Source: Candidula unifasciata
Lineage: Eukaryota > Mollusca > Gastropoda > Stylommatophora > Geomitridae
Direction: 5' to 3'
DNA: 64,000 nucleotides
NCBI GenBank assembly: GCA_905116865.2
Contig: CAJHNH020005013.1
Span: 157,001 to 221,000 of the forward strand
Made by a program: the position numbers and the translations under genes. The notes under the pieces are model-generated. The model did not search any database, had not been told where the DNA came from, and saw nothing but the letters and a program-made list of their open reading frames with translations. Shown piece after piece: positions 48,690 through 59,135 of the stretch. Positions within the stretch are counted from its first letter, which is position 1. Each line of letters starts with the position of its first letter.

Positions 48690-49390
48690 TTGTACTCTAA
48701 CGTTTTGTAGAGTAAATCATCTTCCATCATAGTCTTAGTCTGATCAGGGAAAACTAAGCTTTCTGGTAGCAGAGACTGGAAGTAAAACTATGCTTTTCTG
48801 GAAGAAGAGACGGGAAGTAAAACCAGAAGTCCTGGTAGTAAGGATGGGAGGCAAGCAAGTGTGTGGTAAACACAGTTAAAAGACCATGCCGACAATAAGT
48901 GAACAAATATGTACGTGAGCAGACCAAGAAAATCACCTGTGCTAATAAAATTTGTTGTTAAAGGCTGATAGAGAGCAAGAAACCACTGTGGGTTGAAAAA
49001 GCAAGAGGAACCCACTATATTATTTATCAACCCAAGAATTTAATTATGAGCATGTCACAAATTTGGAACAGGGAAGTGAATATTCAGAAACTTTATATAG
49101 GCTTTAGGGCTTAAAAACATGTCATGATATAAGTGGTGTAACAGAGACTTGGAATGCCAACGCTGTTTTTGCAAGGTACTGCAAGAAGAGTTGTTTTGTT
49201 GCTTCTCAACGCAAGCTCATCCTGCCTTTTTTTTGTGTGTGTGTATTTTTGTTTTGTTGCTAAGCTCACAAATCAATGCTCTGGCACAAATGCCATCAGG
49301 AAAAAAAAGTTTGTTGTGCAAAGTCAAACAGTTTCTTAAGCATATGACTAATAAAAGTGATGTTTTACAAGATAATAGAAAGTAGCCACT
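48690..49390. other. Unique intron sequence next to CHSY exon 1
   Basis: Contains a local imperfect repeat (AGAGACTGGAAGTAAAACT at 48771 and AGAGACGGGAAGTAAAACC at 48805). No gene or named element. Confidence 0.4.
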
Positions 49391-49393
49391 TAC

Positions 49394-50236
49394 CTCATAG
49401 GACCACGTACACTGAATTCCAGCAAACTTGCGCACACACCGACCAATCTCAACATCCTCATGGGAGGTGTACAAGTTGCGTAAACAGTAGCTTATGTGTG
49501 GTGCCATCCTTCTTAATGTCTCACGACTAAATATCATGCCTGGTCCTCCCATGCAAAAGTTTTCATGGGCGGACAGCGCTAATTTTCCCAACTCATCTGC
49601 CTTCCCTGTCCCAGCCTGGCCGATAAAAAGAGGCTGGGAGCTGTTAATTCCACGGAGAAAGTCGTCTAATTTATCTCCTTTTATGAAAACATCATCATCT
49701 GCTCGCATAAACCATTCATATTTATCCAAAAAGTGGTCATACATGTACTTTAGCATCATAAAAGACTTTTTCTGGGGAGGATAGTGGTCGTCAACACCCG
49801 GTAAAGCCACTACTGGAACCCCAAAACTCGACGTAGAACCTTCGCTGGAGAAGAACATTACTTTTCCATTGATATTGCTTGCCCAAGTCCTATGTGAAGC
49901 TAATCCACGGTTATCAATAAATTTTTTAGCGGTCATAATTCCTACAAAAATAAAATTATCTCTACCATCTGCCTTTGCTTCTTTATCGTTATCATCCGCC
50001 TGTGATTCCTCTGCACCTGCCTCTCCCGGAATAAGTCTAATTTCTTTGCAACATGAACCGTGTTTGGCACAATTGGACATGACACTTACTTTGCACCAGT
50101 TCACCAAGAATACACCACAGATAAAACCAACAAATGCCACGGACAAAATGGAAAAACAGCCCTTAAAGCTTGCTCCTTGATGTTTCTTGGAGGCAAAGTT
50201 TTGCCTGGACACTCCATTGGACTGTGCCTTAGGCAT
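49394..50236 (-). CDS. CHSY1-like: Chondroitin sulfate synthase, coding exon 1 (residues 1-281)
   Basis: N-terminal part of a Golgi type II membrane glycosyltransferase that polymerises the GlcUA/GalNAc backbone of chondroitin. The chosen ATG (50236-50234) has A at -3; the frame stays open further upstream but contains no better start. Residues 1-26 are a short basic cytosolic tail, about 27-46 a hydrophobic signal anchor, and about 50-93 a variable stem. The GT31-like glucuronyltransferase domain follows: FVGIMTAKKF (about 97-106), PPQKKSFMMLKYM (about 153-165), WFMRADDDVFIKGD with the DDD metal motif at 180-182, FCMGGPGMIFSRE (about 227-239) and HEDVEIGRCVRKF (about 259-271). The exon ends ...WSYE at a good donor (GAG|GTAAGT, GT at 49393-49392) in phase 0. 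The match to vertebrate CHSY1 recalled from memory runs along the whole exon. CHSY1 and CHSY3 cannot be told apart; an invertebrate single copy is likely. Confidence 0.93.
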
Positions 50237-51650
50237 TTTGTACCCGTCATATACCAATGATGTTAAAACTGCGTGATCACAGATATGTACCAGCACTATA
50301 TAATCACTACCATATAATTTTTCTCTATTACACAGTTGCAACTTCCACAGGTGAAATATACAAAGATTGTCAGGTGATAGGACTAAAGTGAAACAATTTG
50401 TAACTCAAAGACATTTAAATGATTGAAAACCAGGAGGATCCAATGCATTGAGATGATAAATTATTATCAGCATTTCCTCCTCTTTCTAGGAAAATGGCAC
50501 AAATAAAAATATCCCATGTCAATTTATGTGGCTCGGTTCTAGGTTTCCGCATCAATGAAATCATTCTCCATTTCTTGCATTTGTAAATATCCGTTTGAAA
50601 ACCATGGTGGCACTCACCTGAAAGTAATCACATAAAAATAAGTTGAAATTTACACATGTTAATTCTTGTAATGGTTTATGAAGTTCACAATTATACTATA
50701 GCTCCCTTTCTGATGTCAAACAACCACAACTAGCTAGAAAGAAGAAGAAATTTTACATTATATTTGCCTCCTAAGAATACTAGATTAATTTAGTAATTAA
50801 ACAAAGTTTATTAATCAATTACCTATGTATTTCAGTCACAATGTTAGTCTTAATCTAATGCATTTTTTTTTTTAAAGAACAGACCAGTTACATAAACCGT
50901 GTCTTTCAGCAGAATCTACAAAAGTGTTATAAAATTAAAAATAAACTTCCAACAACAACAACAAAGAATAGTAATAACAAAAATGAATACTTAATACTAA
51001 ACCGCTGTAGAATAACTAAGAAAGCAGTTTGTTTATTAATACTATAATTATTAATTTATTTGAGTTTAAATTAAAATGTATTCCTAAGTTTTCATTCATG
51101 TTCATGGATAATGGAATTTATAATGAATGGTTTAGTTCATTCACGAATGTGATACCAAAAGAAATAAAAATGTGCTTACTTTTAGCATAAGTATATACAC
51201 GATTACTTTACTATGAAACACGAAAGAAAATATACAAAATCAAATCTTACAGTTTCGGATATTCTGTCAGAGTCAAGTGACGAAGAGAGAACCCGTGTAT
51301 AAAGAAAACCATTTTGGTTCTCCGCTGACAGCAAACGATATACAGGAATTAATGTGCCAGGTAGCACTCAAGCTTTGAGCCGTGTATATTACCTCACTTA
51401 GTGCAACAGTACTTAAATATACATTGAATTGCTTACATATTACCAATCTGTAGGCGGTTTGTATACTTTTTCTGTGTCATATTTGAGCGAGATGTAATTT
51501 TCCCGAGCGATGTGGAAGAAAACTCTTCTATAAATGAACCGTAAAATCACTTACGTCTGGTTGTCTGCTGGCAAACGACTACATGACAGTGTTTTCATTT
51601 TTTTCATGCCACGTTCAAATCAAGGTGTGGCTAAAGAAAAGAAATAAAAA
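50237..51650 (-). promoter_or_regulatory. Probable CHSY 5' UTR and promoter region
   Basis: Mostly unique AT-rich sequence upstream of the CHSY start. Two minus-strand donor-like sites fit untranslated first exons: CAGAC|GTAAGT (GT at 51554-51553) and TTTCAG|GTGAGT (GT at 50617-50616). TTTTCCTAG near 50490 could be an acceptor. No TATA box can be assigned with confidence. RNA evidence is absent, so the boundaries are guesses. Confidence 0.25.
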
Positions 51651-52297
51651 AATAATTTTTACACTAATAACCATATTTATCGTGCCTTCAGTAAATTGTA
51701 ATGTTTGCAATTACATTTTGAGTTAATAAAAATATTAACAAACTGAGAATATTTAATTGGCAATTTTCTCCAATTCCCATTTTTATACGCTTGCATTTGG
51801 CAGCATCACGTCAGGACGAGATGTGTCTAACGAGATTCAATGATGGCTTCCTTGGCTTATGGGGAAGAAAGCAGGAGACTTGTGTTGTGAATTTGCACAG
51901 TGATCTTTATGTTGAAGTTTTCTACTTAATGTTAGACTAGTGTAAGCACGTTTTGCAACTTATTCTCTTCAAATGTCGACTGAGTTTGTGGAACGCGAGC
52001 TGTTAATCTAATCGGACACGTTTTAGTCGTTTTAACTTGCAAGCTATTCTTCTGTTGAAAACCTAAATTGTCGGTTTTTTAACCACTAAACACACAAGCA
52101 TCGTTTTTTTTTAAGGTATATAGCATTCTGTTGGATACCTAATCTCGATTGTTTGTAAAATTATATCAGAATTATTAATTATTTCAGATAATTTTTAATC
52201 CGTTGGTACTTCATTCGAGTTTGTTATTGATAAACTCTTTTTTAAGTTTTAAAGTTTTAACCCCAGATATTATAACGGGCGCTAATTGTAAACGGCG

Positions 52298-52299
<2 letters not shown>

Positions 52300-52334
<35 letters not shown>
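52300..52334 (+). repeat. G35 homopolymer
   Basis: 35 consecutive G, followed shortly by a G9 tract near 52361. Strong G-quadruplex potential; length may be a sequencing estimate. Confidence 0.85.
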
Positions 52335-52335
<1 letters not shown>

Positions 52336-52500
52336 GGTATCCCCTGGCGCGGGCCTATGGGGGGGGGGCCAAACTAGGTGCCTGGGACTCATGAGCAAAT
52401 TAATTGGAGGAAGTTGCAACAGAGGCGGTAGCTGCTGCTCGTGAGTCCCAGTCACCTAGTTTAGCCCCCATCCACGCCGCGCGTAGGGCGCAGGGTATGC
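52335..52500. repeat. Fold-back palindrome, copy 1
   Basis: The left arm (AAACTAGGTGCCTGGGACTC at about 52370) pairs with the right arm (GAGTCCCAGTCACCTAGTTT at about 52442) and extends outward to about 52338/52500 with mismatches. The loop contains GGTAGCTGCTGCTCG, as in copy 2. Confidence 0.75.
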
Positions 52501-52979
52501 GGTGAGGCATAGTCACAGAAACATGTTCGCAAGTAACATATCGCTGAGACCCTGTTAGAGCATTTATTTTGTTTTACAGAGCCAGCATATTTTTAATAGA
52601 ACTGAGCCCCGTAAGGATATTTTATGGCCGCCATAATATCGGGTTGAAGTTCGGAGGAGAGCCATTTCGTTATGTCTATTAGTATTACATGCCTTCTCTG
52701 TTCAGTAATATATCAGCTTGTTATTACTTGAAACAATTAAAATACTTTGCATGTTATGACCATTTTGTATTACGTCAGATTTCGCAACAATCAGAATTGG
52801 GAAAACAGATGATACGATTGAAATATTTGTTCAGTCTTCATCCTAAACCTAATCAACTATTACTTAAACAAGGTTTGGAACATGCATTATCAATCGTAAT
52901 ATCAAGTCTGTTGTCTCTATCTGACTGAGATTCAACAAGGACAGAGCAGTATGAACAGTATTAGACCTTTTCCCTTATC

Positions 52980-53000
52980 ATTTGATATATTATATGTATG

Positions 53001-53054
<54 letters not shown>
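52980..53054. repeat. TA microsatellite
   Basis: (TATG)3 followed by about 30 TA units. Confidence 0.95.
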
Positions 53055-53055
<1 letters not shown>

Positions 53056-53617
53056 TGGTCAGTAGTTTGATCGGGACAAATTCAGACACTATTTAAGTGG
53101 TGAATAGTCTACAAAAAGTTAATTGTTGTTTATTATGGAGACTCTCTTCACATCAAAAGCTGTATGTAAAGATTTATAACTTGATTCTTAACTCATTACT
53201 GTCAGTGCCGAATTAAAACAGTTGAATAAAACATATATACAAAATAATGAATGAAACCAGCCTGTAAGAACTGTGTTTTCCTTTCTTACTAATGCAACCT
53301 GTAAGTTGTAACTGTACTGACACCCATTGTTACCCTATGAGCTGCATATCGCAGAGAAGATAAGGACAACAAGCAGGTCTCTGTATCCTTGTCCAGGTAG
53401 CCAGATATGAAAATTTCACCACGGGCACAGTGTCTCAGTCTGGTTAATCAACACAGAACAAGCCTGATCTGTCGTTTTATACTCTTGTGAAGCTGTTGAA
53501 GAGGAGATCAGAGCACCTATAGATCTGTCCGGAGTGCGTTGATAATAGATAGTCCTTACTAATCAATAAGTAAATTAGTTAACTGTTTTATTATGGTATT
53601 CACACTGCGGCTATTTA

Positions 53618-54029
53618 CCGAATAATGGTCTCAAGTTATCAAGGCAGAAAATATACCCTAACAGGGCCTCAGTCACGAGTCAGTTGTGCACTTCCGGGAA
53701 CTATACCACCACCGCCAAATTGCGAACTTCTGGGGACTATACTGCCACCGCCTAGAGTATCCCCCACTCCGCGTGGATTGGGGCTAAACTTGATGGTTGG
53801 GACTCACAAACAAATAAAATCAAGGCAGCTGCAGGAAATGCAGTAGCTGCTGCTCGTGAGTCCCAGCCATCTAGTTTAGCCCCAATCCACACCACATAAG
53901 CGGCGTGGGGGATACTCTCGGCGGTGGCTATAGTGAGCAATTTAAGTCGCTAGAAGTGCACAATTGACATGTGACTGAGGCTCTTTTAGGGTATATTTTC
54001 TGCCTCGATAATTTTGGACCGTTATTCGG
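53618..54029. repeat. Fold-back palindrome, copy 2 (412 bp)
   Basis: The ends CCGAATAATGG (53618-53628) and CCGTTATTCGG (54019-54029) are complementary, as are AGGCAGAAAATATACCCTAA with its mate near 53985-54005 and TTGGGGCTAAACTTGATGG with its mate near 53870-53888. Arms of about 170-200 bp, with a loop at about 53805-53855. The left arm holds an internal duplication (CCACCGCC with an ACTATAC block twice). Confidence 0.85.
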
Positions 54030-54270
54030 AACATAGCCCACACTGCTTTTCCTACATTTCTTACTGTAGAACACATCAGTCTAAAACATTTAGGACTATA
54101 TGGCTAATTCAGTGTTATGTAACATGTCCTGTCCATATGACACTGACATTTATCATCACATACCCTGCCGACTGGCAAAGGCATTTGTGATCTCCGCAGG
54201 TCTTGATCCTTTGTCCTGCTAATAATTTCCACCAATAATATTCCTCTGTCTGCCTCTCCTTCTACAGTTG

Positions 54271-54272
<2 letters not shown>

Positions 54273-54302
<30 letters not shown>
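54273..54302 (-). repeat. C30 homopolymer
   Basis: 30 consecutive C about 300 bp upstream of the RPRD2-like start, G-rich on the minus strand. Confidence 0.85.
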
Positions 54303-54603
54303 ACATGACCAAAGAACAGTGCTTGTCTTTTCCTTATAAATGACATTCTATTCCTATAATTCTTTTAGGTGAATCAGTGTCACTAGTAATAGTTACAAGT
54401 ATAGGTATTGTTCCTTTTGTGTATGTGTTAGATAGGTTAATTCTTTAATGCTTATTATTCATCAGAATTAAAGTACATTAGTTCGTTTGTTTATTCAGGT
54501 AATCTGTAAGTTCACTGATCTATAAAGGACAGATTCCCACAAGCATGGATGGTTCAGAATAAGTTTAGCCGCTGTAGTCCACCACGTTTGGATGATTAAA
54601 AAG
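54303..54603 (+). promoter_or_regulatory. Probable RPRD2-like 5' UTR and proximal promoter
   Basis: Non-coding sequence before the preferred ATG; the same frame is closed by TAG shortly upstream. No recognisable TATA box or CpG island. Boundaries inferred. Confidence 0.3.
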
Positions 54604-54760
54604 ATGGCATCTGCACTGAATGAAGACAGTGTGGAGAAGAAACTAAAAACTGTGACTAACACACAAGATAGTATTCAAACTCTGTCACTGTGGATTATTC
54701 ATCACAAAAATCATCATGCTAAAATTGTTGAGTTGTGGATGAGAGTTCTTCGAAAGTCAG
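54604..54760 (+). CDS. RPRD2-like: RPRD2-like protein, exon 1 (start of CID domain)
   Basis: Encodes MASALNEDSVEKK... then VTNTQDSIQTLSLWIIHH and IVELWMRVLRKS, which closely follow the first helices of the CTD-interacting domain of RPRD2 (VTNTMESIQ in the vertebrate protein, from memory). RPRD proteins bind the phosphorylated C-terminal domain of RNA polymerase II in the nucleus and scaffold its dephosphorylation. The ATG at 54604 is preferred over the in-frame ATG at 54592 because it has A at -3 and G at +4; an in-frame stop lies a few codons further upstream. Donor TCAG|GTAAGT at 54761, phase 1. The gene lies head to head with CHSY, coding starts about 4.4 kb apart. Confidence 0.87.
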
Positions 54761-55182
54761 GTAAGTTTTTTTTGTGTTTTTTTTAATAAATACTGTTTAA
54801 GATTGTTTGCTTTTTTTTTTTTGTAAATATATATATATATATCTTACATAAATTTACATTGAACATGCATTCAGTATAAATTACTCTTCTAGAATTCCCC
54901 AGGTAGCTTGCTATAGAAGAATTTGTTCTTCTGATATTTTTTTTTTTCCAACTTCTAGAACAATCCTTCATTTGGGTATCTGCCTAACTATGAATGATCT
55001 CTTCTACTAAAATTTCTCAACTGTCTCTCCATTCTGCCACTGCCCCTTTACTTTGATTAACATTTGTACTGAAATTGATATATGCAGTTGAGCCTACAGA
55101 GACTGAGATAATTTAAAGCACAGAAGATACTCAGTGTTTAAACCTTTTATCTGCAGTATTATATGTGCTCAGCCGATTTTAT

Positions 55183-55199
55183 TTGGGGGGGGGGGGGGT
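55183..55199 (+). repeat. G-run in RPRD2-like intron 1
   Basis: About 14 G in a row (TTTGGGGGG... followed by TTGTTG). Confidence 0.7.
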
Positions 55200-55854
55200 T
55201 GTTGTCGGCGCTTTTCCATCTCTCCAGATAATAGTGTTCCATATTCATCATTGTGCTGTCCCTGTAGGAAGGCATGGTAATCTCAGCTTGTGGTGAGCGA
55301 ACAATTCAACAAATTTTAGGCATGCAGGCCCATCTTACATTCAAACACTTGTCTTTCATACTGCCTTGAATGGTATGGCATCACTAGGCATTCTCTCTAA
55401 TGGGCAAACCATTTGGTCTTTGTATGTTATTTACAATTATTTCTAAAGGATTTGCTTCGTTTATGTAATTGTTACTGTAGTATGCACCTGACGAGATACA
55501 ACAAAATATGCCAGGCAATAAGTTGTGCAGTCTATTGTTTGTGTCTTCTTTGTTCAAAGTATTTTCATGTACGACCTCAATCCTGATTTGATCTCTTCTG
55601 ATCATTCTGCAGCCCTTCTCAGACACCTAATTTTTATGGTTGCCCATTTTATTGGGGTCTGATTTGTTGTTAGTTACTATGTCTGGCACTGGAAGCGTAA
55701 GGTGTGACTGAATATGTTATGTATGAGCTGTTTTTTTGTGCTGGTTGAGATTGTATTATGTCATAAGAGGGGTACTAGCTGTCCTAGTGCTTGGTTTGCT
55801 CCACTGCATCATATGATAATTTCTTTATCCAATTTACCATCTTCTGTGAATGTT

Positions 55855-56025
55855 GCGGCATCCGTGGCTTAGGCGGTGCGTGTCCAACTCGTAATCCAAC
55901 GTACCACAATCGACCACATTACCCATCGAGTGCCGATTGGTCTGTTAAAAATATGGGTGCTCTTCCCCATATGCCTGATGCGCCTAAAAAGGCGTGAAAG
56001 GGTATCTATACTTTACTTTTTTACT
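55855..56025 (+). mobile_element. tRNA-headed SINE fragment in RPRD2-like intron 1
   Basis: GCATCCGTGGCTTAGGCGG is an A-box head like SINE-A. The body ends TATGCCTGATGCGCC plus GGCGTGAAAGGG, shared with 775 and 13690. Confidence 0.55.
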
Positions 56026-56048
56026 GTGAATGTTGTTTCTAGATATTT

Positions 56049-56308
56049 CTTCACGTACACTGGATGTAAACTGCAGGAACAAGTTCTTTCTGTTTGTCCG
56101 CCTCCAGACTTTAATCGTGTTCCGGAACCTGTTCCATTTTACAAATCTGGCTTATTTGTATGCAGACTGTTGTTTCTTTACCTCTCAGGCAGATGCACTA
56201 ATTATGGGCATTTTCTTTGAAGTCATCATGTATCTACCTGAAAGGCCGAAATGCAGTGTCTGTTCTTGTTTCCCAAACAGTGGAGCTTGGAACCCACATA
56301 GGGAGTTC
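56049..56308 (-). mobile_element. SINE-B copy with TSD, RPRD2-like intron 1
   Basis: Flanked by CTAGATATTT (56039-56048 and 56309-56318). Internal GTAAACTGCAGGAACAAGTT and CTCTCAGGCAGATGCACT. More diverged than the intron 2 copies. Confidence 0.85.
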
Positions 56309-56919
56309 CTAGATATTTAAGCTCAGATGCTTGTTCAGTGCCTTTGCACTTGGCTGTTATATTCAGGTTCTACTTTTTTTTTTCCTGTTGACATTACTTT
56401 TGTCTTTTCATTCATTGTTCTCATATTTGTTTTACATTCTGTGCATTCGCAAGATATTATTGCAAATTCATGTCTATATCTGCAATCAAGGCATCAGCAA
56501 TAGGTATTTGGCTGTTACTAAAAAAAAATTGTCCTGGACTTGGCGTCTTTACTGTTGATGTAGGTAATAAATGGAGTTATAAGATACATCCTGGTTTTCC
56601 GTTTTTTTTAAAATCCAGAAACCATGGGTTGTGAACCCTTTGGCTCTGTACTACAATCCCTATATAAACTTGTACGCACTCCAGTGAGTTGTTAATTAAC
56701 TCCATATCAAGTCATTTTCAGTGCCCAACTTCACGGTTTCATTGTTCATTTTCAAGATCATCTTTATCACACATCGGGCATGGTGGTCAGTCGTCCAGGA
56801 AAGGCTGGACTTTACTGCTCTTTTGAGAAGGGGGTAAAAGCGTGTAGGGGGTGGGGGTATGATTTTATTTTTCCAATTTCTTTGCATTTGGTCTGATTAT
56901 ATGAAACTTATGATTACAG

Positions 56920-57049
56920 TGCAGCCATCTCATCGCCTCACTCTCTTCTACTTATGTAACGATGTGGTACAGACCTGCAAAAAGAAAAAGGCATATGTGT
57001 ACAATGCTACATTTAAGGAGCACCTGAGAGAAGCTGCCGCTTTAGTGAG
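56920..57049 (+). CDS. RPRD2-like: RPRD2-like protein, exon 2 (CID domain core)
   Basis: Continues the CID domain with VQPSHRLTLFYLCNDVVQ, then TCKKKKAYVY and FKEHLREAAALVR, matching RPRD2 (HRLNLFYLANDVIQ, EAAALVK). The acceptor is ATTACAG at 56919; with the preceding exon's phase-1 G it gives Val. A second AG five bases downstream (56923-56924) would break the frame. The donor is at 57050-57051 (GTAAGT), phase 2. FYLxNDVVQ is the conserved CID helix that contacts the CTD peptide. Confidence 0.9.
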
Positions 57050-57194
57050 GTAAGTGCCTTAGACCCAAAAATGTATCGTTATATGTAGAAATTATATCAT
57101 TTATTGAATTTTCTTTACTACTGTGACATGTAGAGGCATCATGTGTCATTTTTTTTTTTTTATATTTATCATTGTTACCACAGTCCTGATTTGT

Positions 57195-57482
57195 TAATTT
57201 GAAGCTCTAGAACTTTAAGTTTGCTTGCACATTCATTCAACAGATCTGGCTCACTTGTATGCAGACTGTTGGTTCCTTGTCTTTCAGGCAGATGTAGTGC
57301 AACTTCAAAGGAAACTCTGGCTCACTTGTATGCAGACTGTTGGTTCCTTGTCTTTCAGGCAGATGTAGTGCAACTTCAAAGGAAACTCCTCAGATCAGTC
57401 ATATTTTTAATGTGCATGTTAAGCAGCCAGTGTGTCTGTTCTTTTTTTTTTTCCTCCCGGGGGCCCCAGAACCCACACGGGC
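57195..57482 (-). mobile_element. SINE-B copy, truncated, with 71 bp internal tandem duplication
   Basis: CTGGCTCACTTGTATGCAGA through TTCAAAGGAAACT is present twice with period 71 (57246 and 57317), apparently identical. The right end has GGGCCCCAGAACCCACACGG. The left part of the element is missing. Confidence 0.8.
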
Positions 57483-57648
57483 AATAAGCCAAGCGGAGTA
57501 ACAGTATCACTTATCATGCATGTCATAATGGACACATAAGAATGGTTAGTGCGAGACTGTCCATCTTGCCCCAAACAAAGCTCAGCTTCAGCACCCTGTC
57601 AGTAACAAAGGCAATATTGCAGATATAGATAATCTATTTAGAGCAAAT

Positions 57649-57933
57649 CTTCTTCTTTGCGTTCACCAGCTGTAAACTCTGGTGGAAAGTTATGGTTGTT
57701 CGTCCACTTCTGGACTGCAGTCTTGTTCCAGAACCTGAGTGTTGTGTGTGCATCTGTTTGGCAGGTCTGACACATTTGTTTTGCAGACTGTTGGTTCCTT
57801 GCTTCTCAGGCAGATGCACTCCGACTTTGAAGGAAGCTCCCAATTAGTCAACTCTTTCGACATACTTTTGGGCAGGCAGTGGGTCTATTCTTGTTTTCTC
57901 TATAATAGGGCCCCGGAACCCACACGGGGGAGT
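57649..57933 (-). mobile_element. SINE-B copy with TSD, RPRD2-like intron 2
   Basis: 285 bp flanked by TTTAGAGCAAAT (57637-57648) and TTTAAAGCAAAT (57934-57945), 11 of 12. (GAA)n tail at the left. Confidence 0.9.
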
Positions 57934-58019
57934 TTTAAAGCAAATGAAAGAAGAAGAATAACAAATCTACAAATGGTTTGGCATGAGTTGGTCGAAAGCT
58001 TATGCTTCAGTGGGAAACA

Positions 58020-58308
58020 CCCCCGTGTGGGTTCCAGTGCCCCATTGTGGGGAAAACAAGAATAGACCCACTGCCTCCCCAAAAGCATGTCGTAAGAGTC
58101 GACTAATTGGGGAGCTTCCTTTGAAGTCGGAGTGCATCTGCCGGAGAGGCAAGAAACCAACAGTCTGTATTCAAGAGAATGAGATCTGTAAAACTGATGC
58201 ACACGCAACACTCAGCTTCTGGAGCAGGACTGCAATTTAGTAGTGGACAAGCAACCAGAACCTCCGCCAGAGTTTACAGCTGGTAAACGCGAAGAAGAAG
58301 AAGAAGAA
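58020..58308 (+). mobile_element. SINE-B copy with TSD, opposite orientation, RPRD2-like intron 2
   Basis: 289 bp, begins CCCCGTGTGGGTTCCAGTGC and ends (GAA)n. Perfect TSD GTGGGAAACA at 58010-58019 and 58309-58318. The inverted neighbour at 57649-57933 is 86 bp away. Confidence 0.92.
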
Positions 58309-58998
58309 GTGGGAAACAAAATACAGAAGTATAAGGAGATCCTCTCACAAGAGAATCAAATCTCTAACCTGATTAGTTGTAATTATGTGGGCTGTCCATC
58401 TACAAGTTAATAAAATAGTTTGTATTCTCATTTAACTTTGATAAACTTTATTAAATAATCTTTTACATTAGTGATAACAGCTAAATATGAAGACCAAGAG
58501 ATATTTACCTAGATAACTTGACCTCTTGTTAGCATTTGCAGCAGCTGTAAACTCTTGTGGAAAGTTGTGTGGTTCAACCATTTCTTCTGACGGTCGTGGG
58601 TTTGTTTTATGGCAGCGCCATTCACTTCACAAGTGCGCTGTTTACAGAAATCCCTAGGGGCCGGAGCTGTGTGGGGTTGTGCTCTGTGTGAGGCTGTCGG
58701 CAAGCAACTAGTTGTTCTGAGACAGGGGATAATAAAGTCGACGCTCTCACCTTTACCTTACTTCAGTCTTAATGAGTTTTATAGAAGAGATGGCTCGGCC
58801 AGATGACCTGCTTTGGTGATTGTAGATTGTGAATCATTTCTGAAGATACTTATTTGCAGATTTATATAACTGTTTAAAAATGATATTGTTTTTCTTTTAG
58901 CATTATTGTCGGTAACATGTTAGTTGTTATCAATGTTTGAAAAAGTATTAATATATGAAATAATCTGTATAGTTGCACAGTTACTTTTTTTTTTGCAG

Positions 58999-59099
58999 AG
59001 ATCATTCAGTGAAGGGCAAAGTGGAAAGAATTTTCAATATCTGGGAAGAAAGAAATGTTTTTGACAGTGCATTTGTAAAGAGCCTACACAGTATTTTGA
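58999..59099 (+). CDS. RPRD2-like: RPRD2-like protein, exon 3 (end of CID domain)
   Basis: A 101 nt exon with acceptor TTTTTTTTTGCAG at 58998 and donor GTAAGC at 59100. It encodes RDHSVKGKVERIFNIWEER then NVFDSAFVKSLHSIL, aligning with the RPRD2 segment around VERIFKIWEDRNVY. It enters in phase 2 and leaves in phase 1, consistent with its neighbours. It is flanked by oppositely oriented SINE copies (see findings). Skipping this exon would shift the frame. Confidence 0.9.
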
Positions 59100-59135
59100 G
59101 TAAGCTGATGTTAAAATTGTGCCTTTTGTTTATAT

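Noticed and set aside
51843..51890. A short plus-strand ORF beginning MASLAYGEESRR as a possible upstream exon.
   Set aside because: Only 15 codons before a stop and no donor in the right place; it could be a coincidence or an upstream ORF.
52689..52928. A 79-codon plus-strand open frame in the intergenic region.
   Set aside because: No homology recognised and no splice sites in frame with the RPRD2-like gene; kept only as unexplained sequence.
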